A stretch of 64,000 nucleotides of DNA from assembly GCF_006346395.1 (NCBI RefSeq), contig NZ_VDMS01000005.1:1-64000 (forward strand). Direction: 5' to 3'. The stretch is from Nocardioides plantarum. Its GTDB lineage: Bacteria > Actinomycetota > Actinomycetes > Propionibacteriales > Nocardioidaceae. A model generated the notes under the pieces. It saw only the letters and a list, made by a program, of their open reading frames with translations. It was not told the DNA's origin and made no database searches. The position numbers and the translations under genes are program-made. Shown piece after piece: positions 47,968 to 55,366 of this stretch (the stretch's first letter is position 1; each line of letters starts with the position of its first letter).

Positions 47968-48743
47968 CAGCCCGCCAGCTCCTCGGGTCCGCAGTCGCAC
48001 AGCACCGCGATGCGGTCGCGGCGCCGGACGACCTCGACCGGGGCGCCGTAGAGGGAGGTGAGCACGTCGCTGCGCAGCACCTCGTCGGGCGTGCCGAGCA
48101 CGAAGCGCCCGTTGCGGAGGTAGAGGACCAGGTCGGTCACGCCGAGCACCGGGTTGATCTCGTGGGTCACGAACACCACCGCCGTGCCGTGCTCGCGACG
48201 CCGCCGGTCGAGCAGGTCGACGACCCGGGCCTGGTGGCGGGGGTCGAGCGAGAGCAGCGGCTCGTCGCAGAGCAGCAGGGTGGGGTCGGTGGCGAGCGCC
48301 TGGGCGATCCGGACCCGCTGCTGCTCGCCGCCCGACATCCGGCCCAGGCGTACGCCGCCGAGGTGCTCGGCCTCGACCTGCTGCAGCCGGTCGGCCACGA
48401 CGTCGCTGCGGCGCCACGACGGCAGCCCCCAGCGGTGGCCGTCGACACCGAGCTGCACGAGGTCGCGTCCCCGCAGCGGGGTGTCGGTGTCGTACCCCTG
48501 GTGCTGGGGGACGTAGCCGACGCGGCGGTCGCCCCGGCGTACGGCGCGCCCGCCGACCCGGGCGGTGCCGCCGGTCAGGCCGCGCAGTCCGAGGACCACC
48601 TTGAGCAGGCTCGACTTGCCCGACCCGTTGGGGCCCAGGACGGTCACGAACGTGCCGGGCTCGACGTCGAGGTCGAGCCCGCGCCACAGCTCGCGGCCGC
48701 CGAGCGCGAGGGTCGCGTCACGCAGCGATAGCACCGGGCTCAT
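47967..48743 (-). CDS. znuC: Zinc/metal ABC transporter ATP-binding protein
   Basis: A 258-residue ATPase with Walker A GPNGSGKSS, Q-loop VPQHQGY, signature MSGGEQQRVRIA, Walker B LLLCDEPLL (the usual D after DEP is L) and the H-loop FVTHEINPV. It energises zinc uptake. It overlaps the binding-protein gene by 4 bp. Confidence 0.92.
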   Translation of the reverse strand: MSPVLSLRDATLALGGRELWRGLDLDVEPGTFVTVLGPNGSGKSSLLKVVLGLRGLTGGTARVGGRAVRRGDRRVGYVPQHQGYDTDTPLRGRDLVQLGVDGHRWGLPSWRRSDVVADRLQQVEAEHLGGVRLGRMSGGEQQRVRIAQALATDPTLLLCDEPLLSLDPRHQARVVDLLDRRRREHGTAVVFVTHEINPVLGVTDLVLYLRNGRFVLGTPDEVLRSDVLTSLYGAPVEVVRRRDRIAVLCDCGPEELAG

Positions 48744-49663
48744 CGGGCGGACAGGGCGCTGGAGACGGCGTCGATGTTGCCGCGCATCCAGGTCAGGTAG
48801 TCGGTGCCCTTCGGCAGGATCTCGGTGACCGGCACGATCGGGATCCCGGCCTTGTCGGCTGCGGCGCGCACCTGCTCGGTGACGGGGCTGACGGTCTGGT
48901 CGTTGTAGAACAGCAGGTCGATGTCGCCGTCCTCGATCTGGCCGAGCGTCTCCTGGAGCACCGCGACCGGCACGTCCTCGCCCTCCTCGATCGCCTCGGC
49001 GAACGCCGCGGGCGTCTTGTCGACCAGGCCCAGCGCCTCGGCGAGGTAGACCGGAAGCGGCTCGGTCACGCCGACCGGCTTGCCCTGGACGGACGGCTCG
49101 AGGTCCGCCTCGGCCTTCTCGAGCCCGGCGAGCTTCTTGTTGTACGCCGCCGCGTTGGCCTCGTAGGTGTCGGCATGGTCCGGGTCGGCCTTGCCCAGGT
49201 CGGCCGCGAGCTGCGTGGCGACCTTGGCGACGGTGGGGACGTCGTACCAGACGTGCTCGTTGACCTCGGCTCCCTTCGGGGCGCCGTCGGCCTTGCCCGA
49301 GACGTCGAAGGCGTTGATCACGGTCGCCTTCGTCTTCGACGACGACAGCAGCGTCTCGACGAAGTCGTCGAAGCCACCGCCGTTCTCGACGACGACGTCG
49401 GCCTGGGAGACCTCGAGCAGCGTGTCGGCGTCGGCCTCGAAGTCGTGGGGGTCCTTCGACGGGTCGTCGATGATCGAGGTGACGTCGACCAGGTCGCCGC
49501 CGACCTGGGCTGCGACGTCGCCCCACACGTTGGTGGAGGCGACGACCTTGAGCCGGTCGCCTCCCGAGCCTCCGGTGGCACCGCCGTCGTCGGAGTCGGA
49601 GCCGCAGGCGGCGAGGCTGCCCAGGGCGAGCAGGGAGGCGGCGGTGATGAGGGTCTTCTTCAT
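48740..49663 (-). CDS. znuA: Zinc ABC transporter substrate-binding lipoprotein
   Basis: A 307-residue cluster A-I metal-binding protein. A lipobox LAAC at about residue 26 directs membrane anchoring. Metal-site histidines are in KDPHDFEAD and NEHVWYD, and YNDQTVSP supplies the acidic ligand. There is no His-rich loop. The gene appears leaderless (TAGGCT, 7 bp before the ATG) with a Zur box overlapping the -35 region. Confidence 0.92.
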   Translation of the reverse strand: MKKTLITAASLLALGSLAACGSDSDDGGATGGSGGDRLKVVASTNVWGDVAAQVGGDLVDVTSIIDDPSKDPHDFEADADTLLEVSQADVVVENGGGFDDFVETLLSSSKTKATVINAFDVSGKADGAPKGAEVNEHVWYDVPTVAKVATQLAADLGKADPDHADTYEANAAAYNKKLAGLEKAEADLEPSVQGKPVGVTEPLPVYLAEALGLVDKTPAAFAEAIEEGEDVPVAVLQETLGQIEDGDIDLLFYNDQTVSPVTEQVRAAADKAGIPIVPVTEILPKGTDYLTWMRGNIDAVSSALSAR

Positions 49664-49670
49664 GACTGCG

Positions 49671-49700
49671 AGCCTACAACACAATGAGAATCATTCTTAA
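49671..49700 (-). promoter_or_regulatory. Zur box and leaderless promoter of znuACB
   Basis: TGAGAATCATTCTTA (49685-49699) matches the Fur/Zur palindrome and lies directly before TAGGCT (49671-49676 on the minus strand), the -10 of a leaderless znuA start. Repression by the Zur protein encoded at 52097-52522 under zinc-replete conditions is expected. Confidence 0.8.
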
Positions 49701-49708
49701 TTAGAGGA

Positions 49709-50170
49709 TCAGCCGCAGTGCTCGACGATGTAGGCCGAGAGCGCCTCGGCGTGCGACTCGTCGCGCAGGCTCGCCCGCTGGTCGGCCGCCATGACCTCGG
49801 CCGCGGTGGTGTCCTCGTCGAGGTCGAGCAGGGCTGCGACCACGAAGTCGATCCCGGCTCGCGCGTCGGCGGGCAGGGCCGTGCCGGTCGCGAGCCGGTC
49901 CACCTGGGCGGCGGCCTCGTGCAGCGCACGCACCCCGGCGGGCGACGCCGCGACCAGCAGGTCCTGACGCGCCTGGGCCAGGGCGCCGAACCCGTCGCAG
50001 AACCGCTCCGCGGTCACGGTCGGCGTCGAGGACGTCGAGGGGGCCGTGGTCGTGGTGGGCGCGGCGTCGCCACCCGGGGTGCCGCCGTCGTGGCGCACGA
50101 GGAGGGCGGCGCCCACGACCGCGACCACGGCCGCGGGGGCCAGGACCCCGCGCGGCGCGGTCGGTCTCAC
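49709..50170 (-). CDS. Exported protein of the COG0701 operon (paralogue of 46536-47006)
   Basis: A 153-residue protein: an N-terminal hydrophobic helix (VLAPAAVVAVVGAALLV), a threonine/serine-rich linker and a helical domain starting ERFCDGFGALAQARQ and ending ALSAYIVEHCG, with cysteines placed as in the paralogue at 46536-47006. GTG start overlaps the TIGR03943 stop. It ends the second zinc operon. Confidence 0.7.
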   Translation of the reverse strand: MRPTAPRGVLAPAAVVAVVGAALLVRHDGGTPGGDAAPTTTTAPSTSSTPTVTAERFCDGFGALAQARQDLLVAASPAGVRALHEAAAQVDRLATGTALPADARAGIDFVVAALLDLDEDTTAAEVMAADQRASLRDESHAEALSAYIVEHCG

Positions 50171-50928
50171 TCGTAGGTCTCGGCGGGGGTCGGGATCTCC
50201 TCGACCGTGGTGGCGGTCACCGCCGGCGGCGTGCGTCCGTCCGGGTCGGTGCCGGTACCGGTCGCGTAGGTGCCGGTGACCTCGACCCACTGGTCGCGCC
50301 CGGGCTTGGCGAGGTCGCCGTCGACCTGGACCTGGTAGCTGATCGCGTCGGCGGCGCAGCACCCGATGACCATCCGCGTGACGTACCAGTGCCCGTCCCG
50401 GTCGTAGGAGACGAAGCCGGTCAGCCGGACCTGCTGCCCCTCGAGCGTGTCGCCGCCGTCCTGGGCACGCCAGATGAACTCGGTGACGTCGACCGGCACC
50501 ACCTCGTCCTTGCTCAGGGTGGTCAGGGCGGCCGGCTGGGCCACCGTCTGGGCCTCGCCCGCACGCCGTTCGGCGAGGTAGGAGCCGAGCTCCGGCGGGC
50601 TGATCACGAACGTCACCAGGCCCGGGAGTACCAGCAGCCAGGCGACCAGGGGGATCGGTCCGTGTCCGTGCCCGTCGTCGTGCCCGTCGTCGTGCCCTGG
50701 CTCGGGGCGCTCGGACACGACCAGGCCCACGGCGAGCAGCATGAGCAGGACGCCGCTGGCCAGGATGGGGTACTTCATCCAGGCGGTGACGTAGCGCAGG
50801 TAGGCGTCGCTCAGCGAGAGCCGCACGAGCACGGCGCCCAGGAACGCCATCAGCAGGCCCTGGGTGGGTCGGGCCATCGTGGCGCGGGCCAGGCGGGAGC
50901 GCAGGCCGGCGCGCTGGGGGGTGCTCAC
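50167..50928 (-). CDS. TIGR03943-family membrane protein (putative permease subunit)
   Basis: A 253-residue protein with N-terminal transmembrane helices, a HDDGHDDGHGHG metal-binding-like loop and a C-terminal extracytoplasmic domain with the GCCAADAIS dicysteine motif and QVQVDG. TIGR03943 proteins pair with COG0701 permeases and are commonly Zur-regulated. It overlaps both neighbours by 4 bp. Confidence 0.85.
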   Translation of the reverse strand: MSTPQRAGLRSRLARATMARPTQGLLMAFLGAVLVRLSLSDAYLRYVTAWMKYPILASGVLLMLLAVGLVVSERPEPGHDDGHDDGHGHGPIPLVAWLLVLPGLVTFVISPPELGSYLAERRAGEAQTVAQPAALTTLSKDEVVPVDVTEFIWRAQDGGDTLEGQQVRLTGFVSYDRDGHWYVTRMVIGCCAADAISYQVQVDGDLAKPGRDQWVEVTGTYATGTGTDPDGRTPPAVTATTVEEIPTPAETYE

Positions 50929-51911
50929 AGCAGCCACCACCCGACGCCGACGGCGCAGAGGATCGCGGTGCCGACCACCACCGGGACGAACTGGCGGGCG
51001 AACGCGCCGCCGAAGGTGCCGGCCTCCATGCTGGCGAGCTTGACGTCCATGGCCGGTCCGACGACGAGGAAGACGAGCTTGGCGGTGTCGGAGAACGCCG
51101 TGAAGCTGGCGGCGACGAAGGCGTCGGACTCCGAGCAGAGCGCCACCAGGAACGCGAACGCCGCCAGGGTGAGGATGCCGAGGAGGGCCTGCCCGGCGAC
51201 CGTGTCGACGATGGTGCGGGGGACGAAGGTGTTGATGCCGGCGGCGAGGATCGCGCCGATCACCAGGAAGCCGGCGGCGTGCAGGAAGTCGTGGCGCACG
51301 GTCTCGACGAACCTCTCGCGGGTGCTCATGTCGGCGCCGAAGGCCTCGAGCCGCTTGGTGATGGGGAGCCGGGCCCCGCGGGACAGGACCCACCACCCGA
51401 CGAGCACGGCGGTGAGCAGCGAGGCCACGAACCGGGCGACCACCATCTCGGGCCGACCTGGGAAGGCGACCGCGGTGGAGACCAGGACCGCCGGGTTGAC
51501 CGCCGGGGCGGCCAGCAGGAACGTCAGGGCGACCGCGGGGGCGATCCCGCGGCGCATCAGGCTCCCGGCGATCGGCACCGCGGCGCACTCGCACCCGGGC
51601 AGGCCGATCCCGGCCAGGCCCGCGACGGGCACGCCGAGCGCGGGGTTCCGCGGGACGACCCGCGCGAGGAGCCGGTCGGAGAGCAGGGCGGAGATGACCG
51701 CCGACAGCAGGACGCCGACGACGAGGAACGGGGTGGACTGGATGACGATCGCCACGAAGATCGTGCTCCACGTCGCCAGCGACGGGTGGTCGAGCAGGGG
51801 CACGAGCCAGCGGCCGCTGACGAGGATCGTGAGGACGACCAGCGCCACCACCTCGGCCTGGCCGACCGGCCGACGGCGGGTGCCGGCCGCCTGGGTCTGG
51901 GCTGTGCTCAC
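50925..51911 (-). CDS. COG0701-type permease
   Basis: A 328-residue membrane protein with about eight transmembrane helices. The conserved metal-like motif GLPGCECAAVPIAGSLMRRG and the second LCSESDAFVAAS are characteristic. Transport substrate is unknown, but the Zur box upstream and pairing with a TIGR03943 subunit point to metal (zinc or cobalt) handling. GTG 51911 was chosen; GTG 51956 would extend it by 15 residues. Confidence 0.85.
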   Translation of the reverse strand: MSTAQTQAAGTRRRPVGQAEVVALVVLTILVSGRWLVPLLDHPSLATWSTIFVAIVIQSTPFLVVGVLLSAVISALLSDRLLARVVPRNPALGVPVAGLAGIGLPGCECAAVPIAGSLMRRGIAPAVALTFLLAAPAVNPAVLVSTAVAFPGRPEMVVARFVASLLTAVLVGWWVLSRGARLPITKRLEAFGADMSTRERFVETVRHDFLHAAGFLVIGAILAAGINTFVPRTIVDTVAGQALLGILTLAAFAFLVALCSESDAFVAASFTAFSDTAKLVFLVVGPAMDVKLASMEAGTFGGAFARQFVPVVVGTAILCAVGVGWWLL

Positions 51912-51952
51912 GGGTCGTGGCCTCTCGATCGGCGGGCCGGGAGGTCGGCCGC

Positions 51953-51981
51953 CCACGTAGTGAACACCATTATCGTTATCA
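51953..51981 (-). promoter_or_regulatory. Zur box and promoter of the COG0701/TIGR03943 operon
   Basis: TGATAACGATAATGG (51967-51981 on the minus strand) closely matches the actinobacterial Zur palindrome and lies 10-15 bp ahead of a TACGT -10-like element. It is 56 bp from the permease start. Confidence 0.78.
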
Positions 51982-52096
51982 AGGTCACCCCCGGGATCGA
52001 CCCGACGGTGCGCGTGACGCGGTGGGACGGCGTTCGGCAGGGGTGGACCGGTCGGGCCGGGTACGGTGGTGACCAGCCGATCTCGAAGGACCCGTT

Positions 52097-52522
52097 GTGA
52101 ACCAGAGCGTCGCCCGACCGTCGACCGCCGTGCGCTCGACCCGGCAGAAGCGTGCCGTCGAGGCCGTGATGGCGTCCTCCGACGACTTCCGCACCGCCCA
52201 GGAGATCCACGACGCCCTGCGTCGCGGCGGTGACTCCGTCGGGCTCGCGACCGTCTACCGGACCCTGCAGTCCCTCGTCGACCTCGGCGAGGTCGACTCG
52301 GTCAAGACCGACGGCGGCGAGGCGGTGTTCCGGCGCTGCAGCCGCAGCCACCACCACCACCTCGTCTGCCGCCACTGCGGGCGGACCGTCGAGATCGCCG
52401 GTCCGGCGGTCGAGCGCTGGGCCGCCGCCCAGGCCCGGGAGCACGGGTTCGCCGACGTCAGCCACACCGTCGAGCTCTTCGGCACCTGCACGTCCTGCCA
52501 GCAGGTGCTCGAGACGTCCTGA
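52097..52522 (+). CDS. zur: Fur-family zinc uptake regulator
   Basis: A 141-residue Fur-family repressor with winged-helix LATVYRTLQSLVDLGEV, metal-site histidines SHHHHLVCRHCGRTVEI and a second Cys pair CTSCQQVL for the structural zinc. The two Zur boxes nearby (49685-49699, 51967-51981) and the znu and COG0701 operons make Zur the best assignment over Fur. Confidence 0.92.
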   Translation: MNQSVARPSTAVRSTRQKRAVEAVMASSDDFRTAQEIHDALRRGGDSVGLATVYRTLQSLVDLGEVDSVKTDGGEAVFRRCSRSHHHHLVCRHCGRTVEIAGPAVERWAAAQAREHGFADVSHTVELFGTCTSCQQVLETS

Positions 52523-52543
52523 CGGGGCTGCCGGACCGCCGGC

Positions 52544-52592
52544 CACCCTGCGGGTGAGTCCGCGCGGCGGCGCTGCTGCGAGGGTGCGCGCA
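52544..52592 (+). promoter_or_regulatory. Promoter and operator of the FAD oxidoreductase at 52592
   Basis: CACCC-TGC-GGGTG (52544-52556) is centred 42 bp before ATG 52592. GAGGGT (52580-52585) ends 6 bp before the ATG, giving a leaderless start. Confidence 0.48.
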
Positions 52593-53836
52593 TGGACGCG
52601 GACGTCGTGGTGGTCGGGGCAGGGCTCGCCGGGCTGGGGTGCGCCCTCGCGCTCCAGGACGCGGGGCACGACGTGCTGGTGGTCGAGGGTGCCGACGCGG
52701 TCGGCGGGCGGATCCGCACCGACGTGGTCGACGGGTTCCGGGTCGACCGCGGCTTCCAGCTGCTCAACCCCGCCTACCCCGAGGTCGCGCGCGTGGTCGA
52801 CGTCGATGCGCTCGGGATGCAGTCGTTCGCCGCGGGCGTCGTGGCGCTGACCGACGACGGGTCGCGGGTGCGCTTGGGTCACCCCCTGCGGGAGCCGCGG
52901 CTGCTCGGACCGACCCTCGCGACCGGCGTACGACGACCGCGGGAGCTCGCGGCCGTCGCGTCCTGGCTGCGCCCGCTGCTGGTGCCGCGGCGGCGCCGCA
53001 GCCTGTCGGACGTGCTGGCCGGTCGTCCGCCGCGCACCCTGCACGAGGCGCTCGACCGGGCCGGCGTCGACGGGCTGCTGCGCCGGGTGCTCGACCGGTT
53101 CCTCGCGGGGGTGCTGCTCGAGGACGACGGCTCGACCGCCGACGACTACGCCCTGCTCCTGGTCTGGATGTTCGCGACCGGGGTGCCGGGGGTGCCGCGC
53201 GACGGCATGCAGGCGTTGCCCGAGCAGCTCGCGGCCCGGCTGCGGCGCCCGGTCGTGCTCGGCACCCGGGTCGAGGAGGTCCTCGGGCGCCGCGTGCGGT
53301 CCGGTGGCACGACCTGGTCCGCGCGCGCCGTCGTCGTCGCGACCGACGGTGCCGAGGCGACCGGGCTGACCGGCGTGGACGCCCCGCCGACCAAGGGTGT
53401 CGTGACGACGTGGTGGGCGGCGGAGGACGCGCCCGAGACCGGCCGGCTGCTCCACGTCGACGGCCGGACCCGCCCCGCCGGGCCCGTCGTCAACTGCGCG
53501 GTGATGTCGGACGCCGCGCCGAGCTACGCCCCGCCCGGACGCCGGCTGCTGCAGGCCTCGGCGCTGCTCGGCCCGGGCCGCGAGACCGCCGAGCCCGTCG
53601 TACGGCGCCACGCCGGCGAGCTCCTCGGCACCGACCCCACGGGCTGGGAGGTGGTGGCGCGCCACGAGGTGCCGCGCGCGCTCCCGGCCCAGCCGGCGCC
53701 GTACTCGGCCCGGCGGCCGGTCTCCCTCGGCGACGGCCTCCACGTCTGCGGCGACCACCGCGACACCGGCTCCATCCAGGGCGCGCTGGTCAGCGGCCGG
53801 CGTACGGCGGCCGCCGTCGCGGCCACGCTCTCGTGA
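52592..53836 (+). CDS. FAD-dependent oxidoreductase (amine-oxidase/protoporphyrinogen-oxidase-like)
   Basis: A 414-residue flavoprotein with VVVGAGLAGLGCALALQDAGHDVLVVEGADAVGGRI at the N-terminus and a C-terminal FAD motif GLHVCGDHRDTGSIQGALVSGRRTAAAV. No substrate is evident. It overlaps the next gene by 4 bp and follows zur by 69 bp. Confidence 0.85.
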   Translation: MDADVVVVGAGLAGLGCALALQDAGHDVLVVEGADAVGGRIRTDVVDGFRVDRGFQLLNPAYPEVARVVDVDALGMQSFAAGVVALTDDGSRVRLGHPLREPRLLGPTLATGVRRPRELAAVASWLRPLLVPRRRRSLSDVLAGRPPRTLHEALDRAGVDGLLRRVLDRFLAGVLLEDDGSTADDYALLLVWMFATGVPGVPRDGMQALPEQLAARLRRPVVLGTRVEEVLGRRVRSGGTTWSARAVVVATDGAEATGLTGVDAPPTKGVVTTWWAAEDAPETGRLLHVDGRTRPAGPVVNCAVMSDAAPSYAPPGRRLLQASALLGPGRETAEPVVRRHAGELLGTDPTGWEVVARHEVPRALPAQPAPYSARRPVSLGDGLHVCGDHRDTGSIQGALVSGRRTAAAVAATLS

Positions 53837-54246
53837 CCCCCGCGATCGCGTTCGCCCTGGTCGCGGCCGCCCACGCCGGGTTCCAGGTCACGGTGACGAC
53901 CCTGGTCTATCCCGCCCTCGTCGAGGTCGGCCCGGCCGCCTGGGACACCGCCCACGCCCGGCACTCCCGCCGCATCGTCCCCCTCGTCGCGCTCCTGTAC
54001 GCCGGCCTCGTCGGCAGCGGGGGAGTGCTCGTCCTCGACGGACCAGACGTGCTCGGTTGGGTCGGCCTGGTCGCCACGGCCGGTGCCCTGGCGACCACCG
54101 CCGTCGCCGCGGCCCCGCTGCACGGCCGCCTGCGCGCCGACACCGACGACCTGCGCCACCGGCTCCTGCTGGTCGACCGCCTGCGCTGTTCCGGCGCGGT
54201 CCTCGGAGCCCTCGCCGCCACCGCCTCCCTCCTCACCTCACGCTGA
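53833..54246 (+). CDS. Small integral membrane protein (137 aa)
   Basis: A 137-residue protein with four predicted transmembrane helices (FALVAAAHAGFQVTVTTLVYP as the first), DUF1772-like in layout but unconfirmed. GTG 53833 overlaps the FAD oxidoreductase stop. Its stop codon lies at the edge of a 26-bp palindromic repeat. Function unknown. Confidence 0.65.
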   Translation: MTPAIAFALVAAAHAGFQVTVTTLVYPALVEVGPAAWDTAHARHSRRIVPLVALLYAGLVGSGGVLVLDGPDVLGWVGLVATAGALATTAVAAAPLHGRLRADTDDLRHRLLLVDRLRCSGAVLGALAATASLLTSR

Positions 54247-54313
54247 CCCGTCGCCCATGGGCGACGGGTCGATCCGAAATTGACGCTGACCCGTCGCCCA
54301 TGGGCGACGGGTC
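54245..54313. repeat. Tandem pair of 26-bp perfect palindromes
   Basis: Palindromes at 54245-54270 and 54288-54313 are identical and lie within a 31-bp direct repeat 43 bp apart. Each reads GACCCGTCGCCCA and its complement. They lie between two co-directional genes. Confidence 0.85.
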
Positions 54314-54351
54314 ACCCCGAGGGGGTGGGGGTGGCTGACAGGATCGCCGGC

Positions 54352-55317
54352 ATGAGCCCTGTGGTGGTCGTCGGTGCGGGACTGTCCGGCGTGGCCTGTG
54401 CACGCGAGCTGGCGGCAGCGGGCGTCGCGGTGCGGCTGGTCGACCGCGGTCGGAGGGCCGGGGGGCGGATGGCGTCGCGACGCCTCGACGGCCGGCCGGT
54501 CGACCTCGGGGCGTCGTACCTCACGGTGAGCGAGGGTGACCCGACCGGGTTCGGGGCGGTCGTCGCCGACTGGGAGCGGCGCGGCCTGGCGGCGCCGTGG
54601 ACCGACACGTTCGTCTCACTCGAGACCGGTCGGGAGCCGCAGACCAAGCAGGGGCCGGTGCGCTGGGGCGCCCCCGGCGGGCTGCGCTCGCTCGTCGAGG
54701 ACCTCGCCACGGGGCTCGACGTCGAGCTCGAGACCCACCTCGAGACGCTGCCCGCGGTCGCCGACGCGCCGGTCGTGGTGCTGGCGATGCCCGACCCGCA
54801 GGCCGTCCGCCTGCTGCCCGACGACGACCCCGACCTCGCCGCCGTACGCCGGCGGCTCGACCGCGCGTTCGAGCCCGTCCTGGCCCTCGCGGCCCGGTGG
54901 CCGGCCCGGGCCTGGGACCTCGACGGGGCGTTCGACGGGGCGTTCGTCAACGGTCACGACGTGCTGGCCTGGGTGGCCGACGACGGACGTCGCCGCGGCG
55001 ACGGCGCGCCTGTCCTGGTGGCCCACTCGACGCCCGACTTCGCCCGGCCCCACCTGGCCGAGCCGCAGGCCGCTGCCCCGGCGATGACCGGCGCACTGCG
55101 CGACCTGCTGGGGCTCGAGCCCCCGGTCGAGACCTACCTGCACCGCTGGAGCGTGGCCCGGCCGACGGGCGACCGCGCGGAGCCGTTCCTGCTCGAGCAG
55201 GCGGGGGACCGCCTGGTGGGGGCGTGCGGCGACGGCTGGGGAGCGACCCCGAAGGTCGAGACGGCCTGGGCCTCGGGTCACGCCCTGGGCCGGGCGCTCG
55301 TCGCCCGCCTGAGGTGA
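54352..55317 (+). CDS. Renalase-like FAD-dependent amine oxidase
   Basis: A 321-residue protein with VVVVGAGLSGVACARELAAAGVAVRLVDRGRRAGGRMASRRLDGR, the start of the renalase/amine-oxidase family, and a C-terminal LVGACGDGWGATPKVETAWASGHALGRAL. Renalase relatives oxidise isomeric NAD(P)H forms, but the substrate is unproven. ATG 54352 follows CAGGAT-N7, a leaderless start; the stress-type palindrome at 54313-54327 is at -32, off the usual spacing. GTG 54331 is an alternative. Confidence 0.82.
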   Translation: MSPVVVVGAGLSGVACARELAAAGVAVRLVDRGRRAGGRMASRRLDGRPVDLGASYLTVSEGDPTGFGAVVADWERRGLAAPWTDTFVSLETGREPQTKQGPVRWGAPGGLRSLVEDLATGLDVELETHLETLPAVADAPVVVLAMPDPQAVRLLPDDDPDLAAVRRRLDRAFEPVLALAARWPARAWDLDGAFDGAFVNGHDVLAWVADDGRRRGDGAPVLVAHSTPDFARPHLAEPQAAAPAMTGALRDLLGLEPPVETYLHRWSVARPTGDRAEPFLLEQAGDRLVGACGDGWGATPKVETAWASGHALGRALVARLR

Positions 55318-55333
55318 GGTCTGGACCAGTTAT

Positions 55334-55360
55334 TTAGGTAAGCCTAAGCAATGTTAGGTT
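55334..55360 (+). promoter_or_regulatory. DtxR/IdeR iron box and leaderless promoter
   Basis: TTAGGTAAGCCTAAGCAA (55334-55351) matches the DtxR/IdeR consensus TTAGGTTAGSCTAACCTAA at most positions. It overlaps the region upstream of -10 TAGGTT (55355-55360), which ends 6 bp before ATG 55367. Iron-dependent repression is expected. Confidence 0.75.
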
Positions 55361-55366
55361 CCCCTC

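Noticed and set aside
54245..54313. Palindromic repeats considered as a CRISPR array
   Set aside because: Only two units and a 17-bp gap; perfect palindromes are more like terminators or operators.
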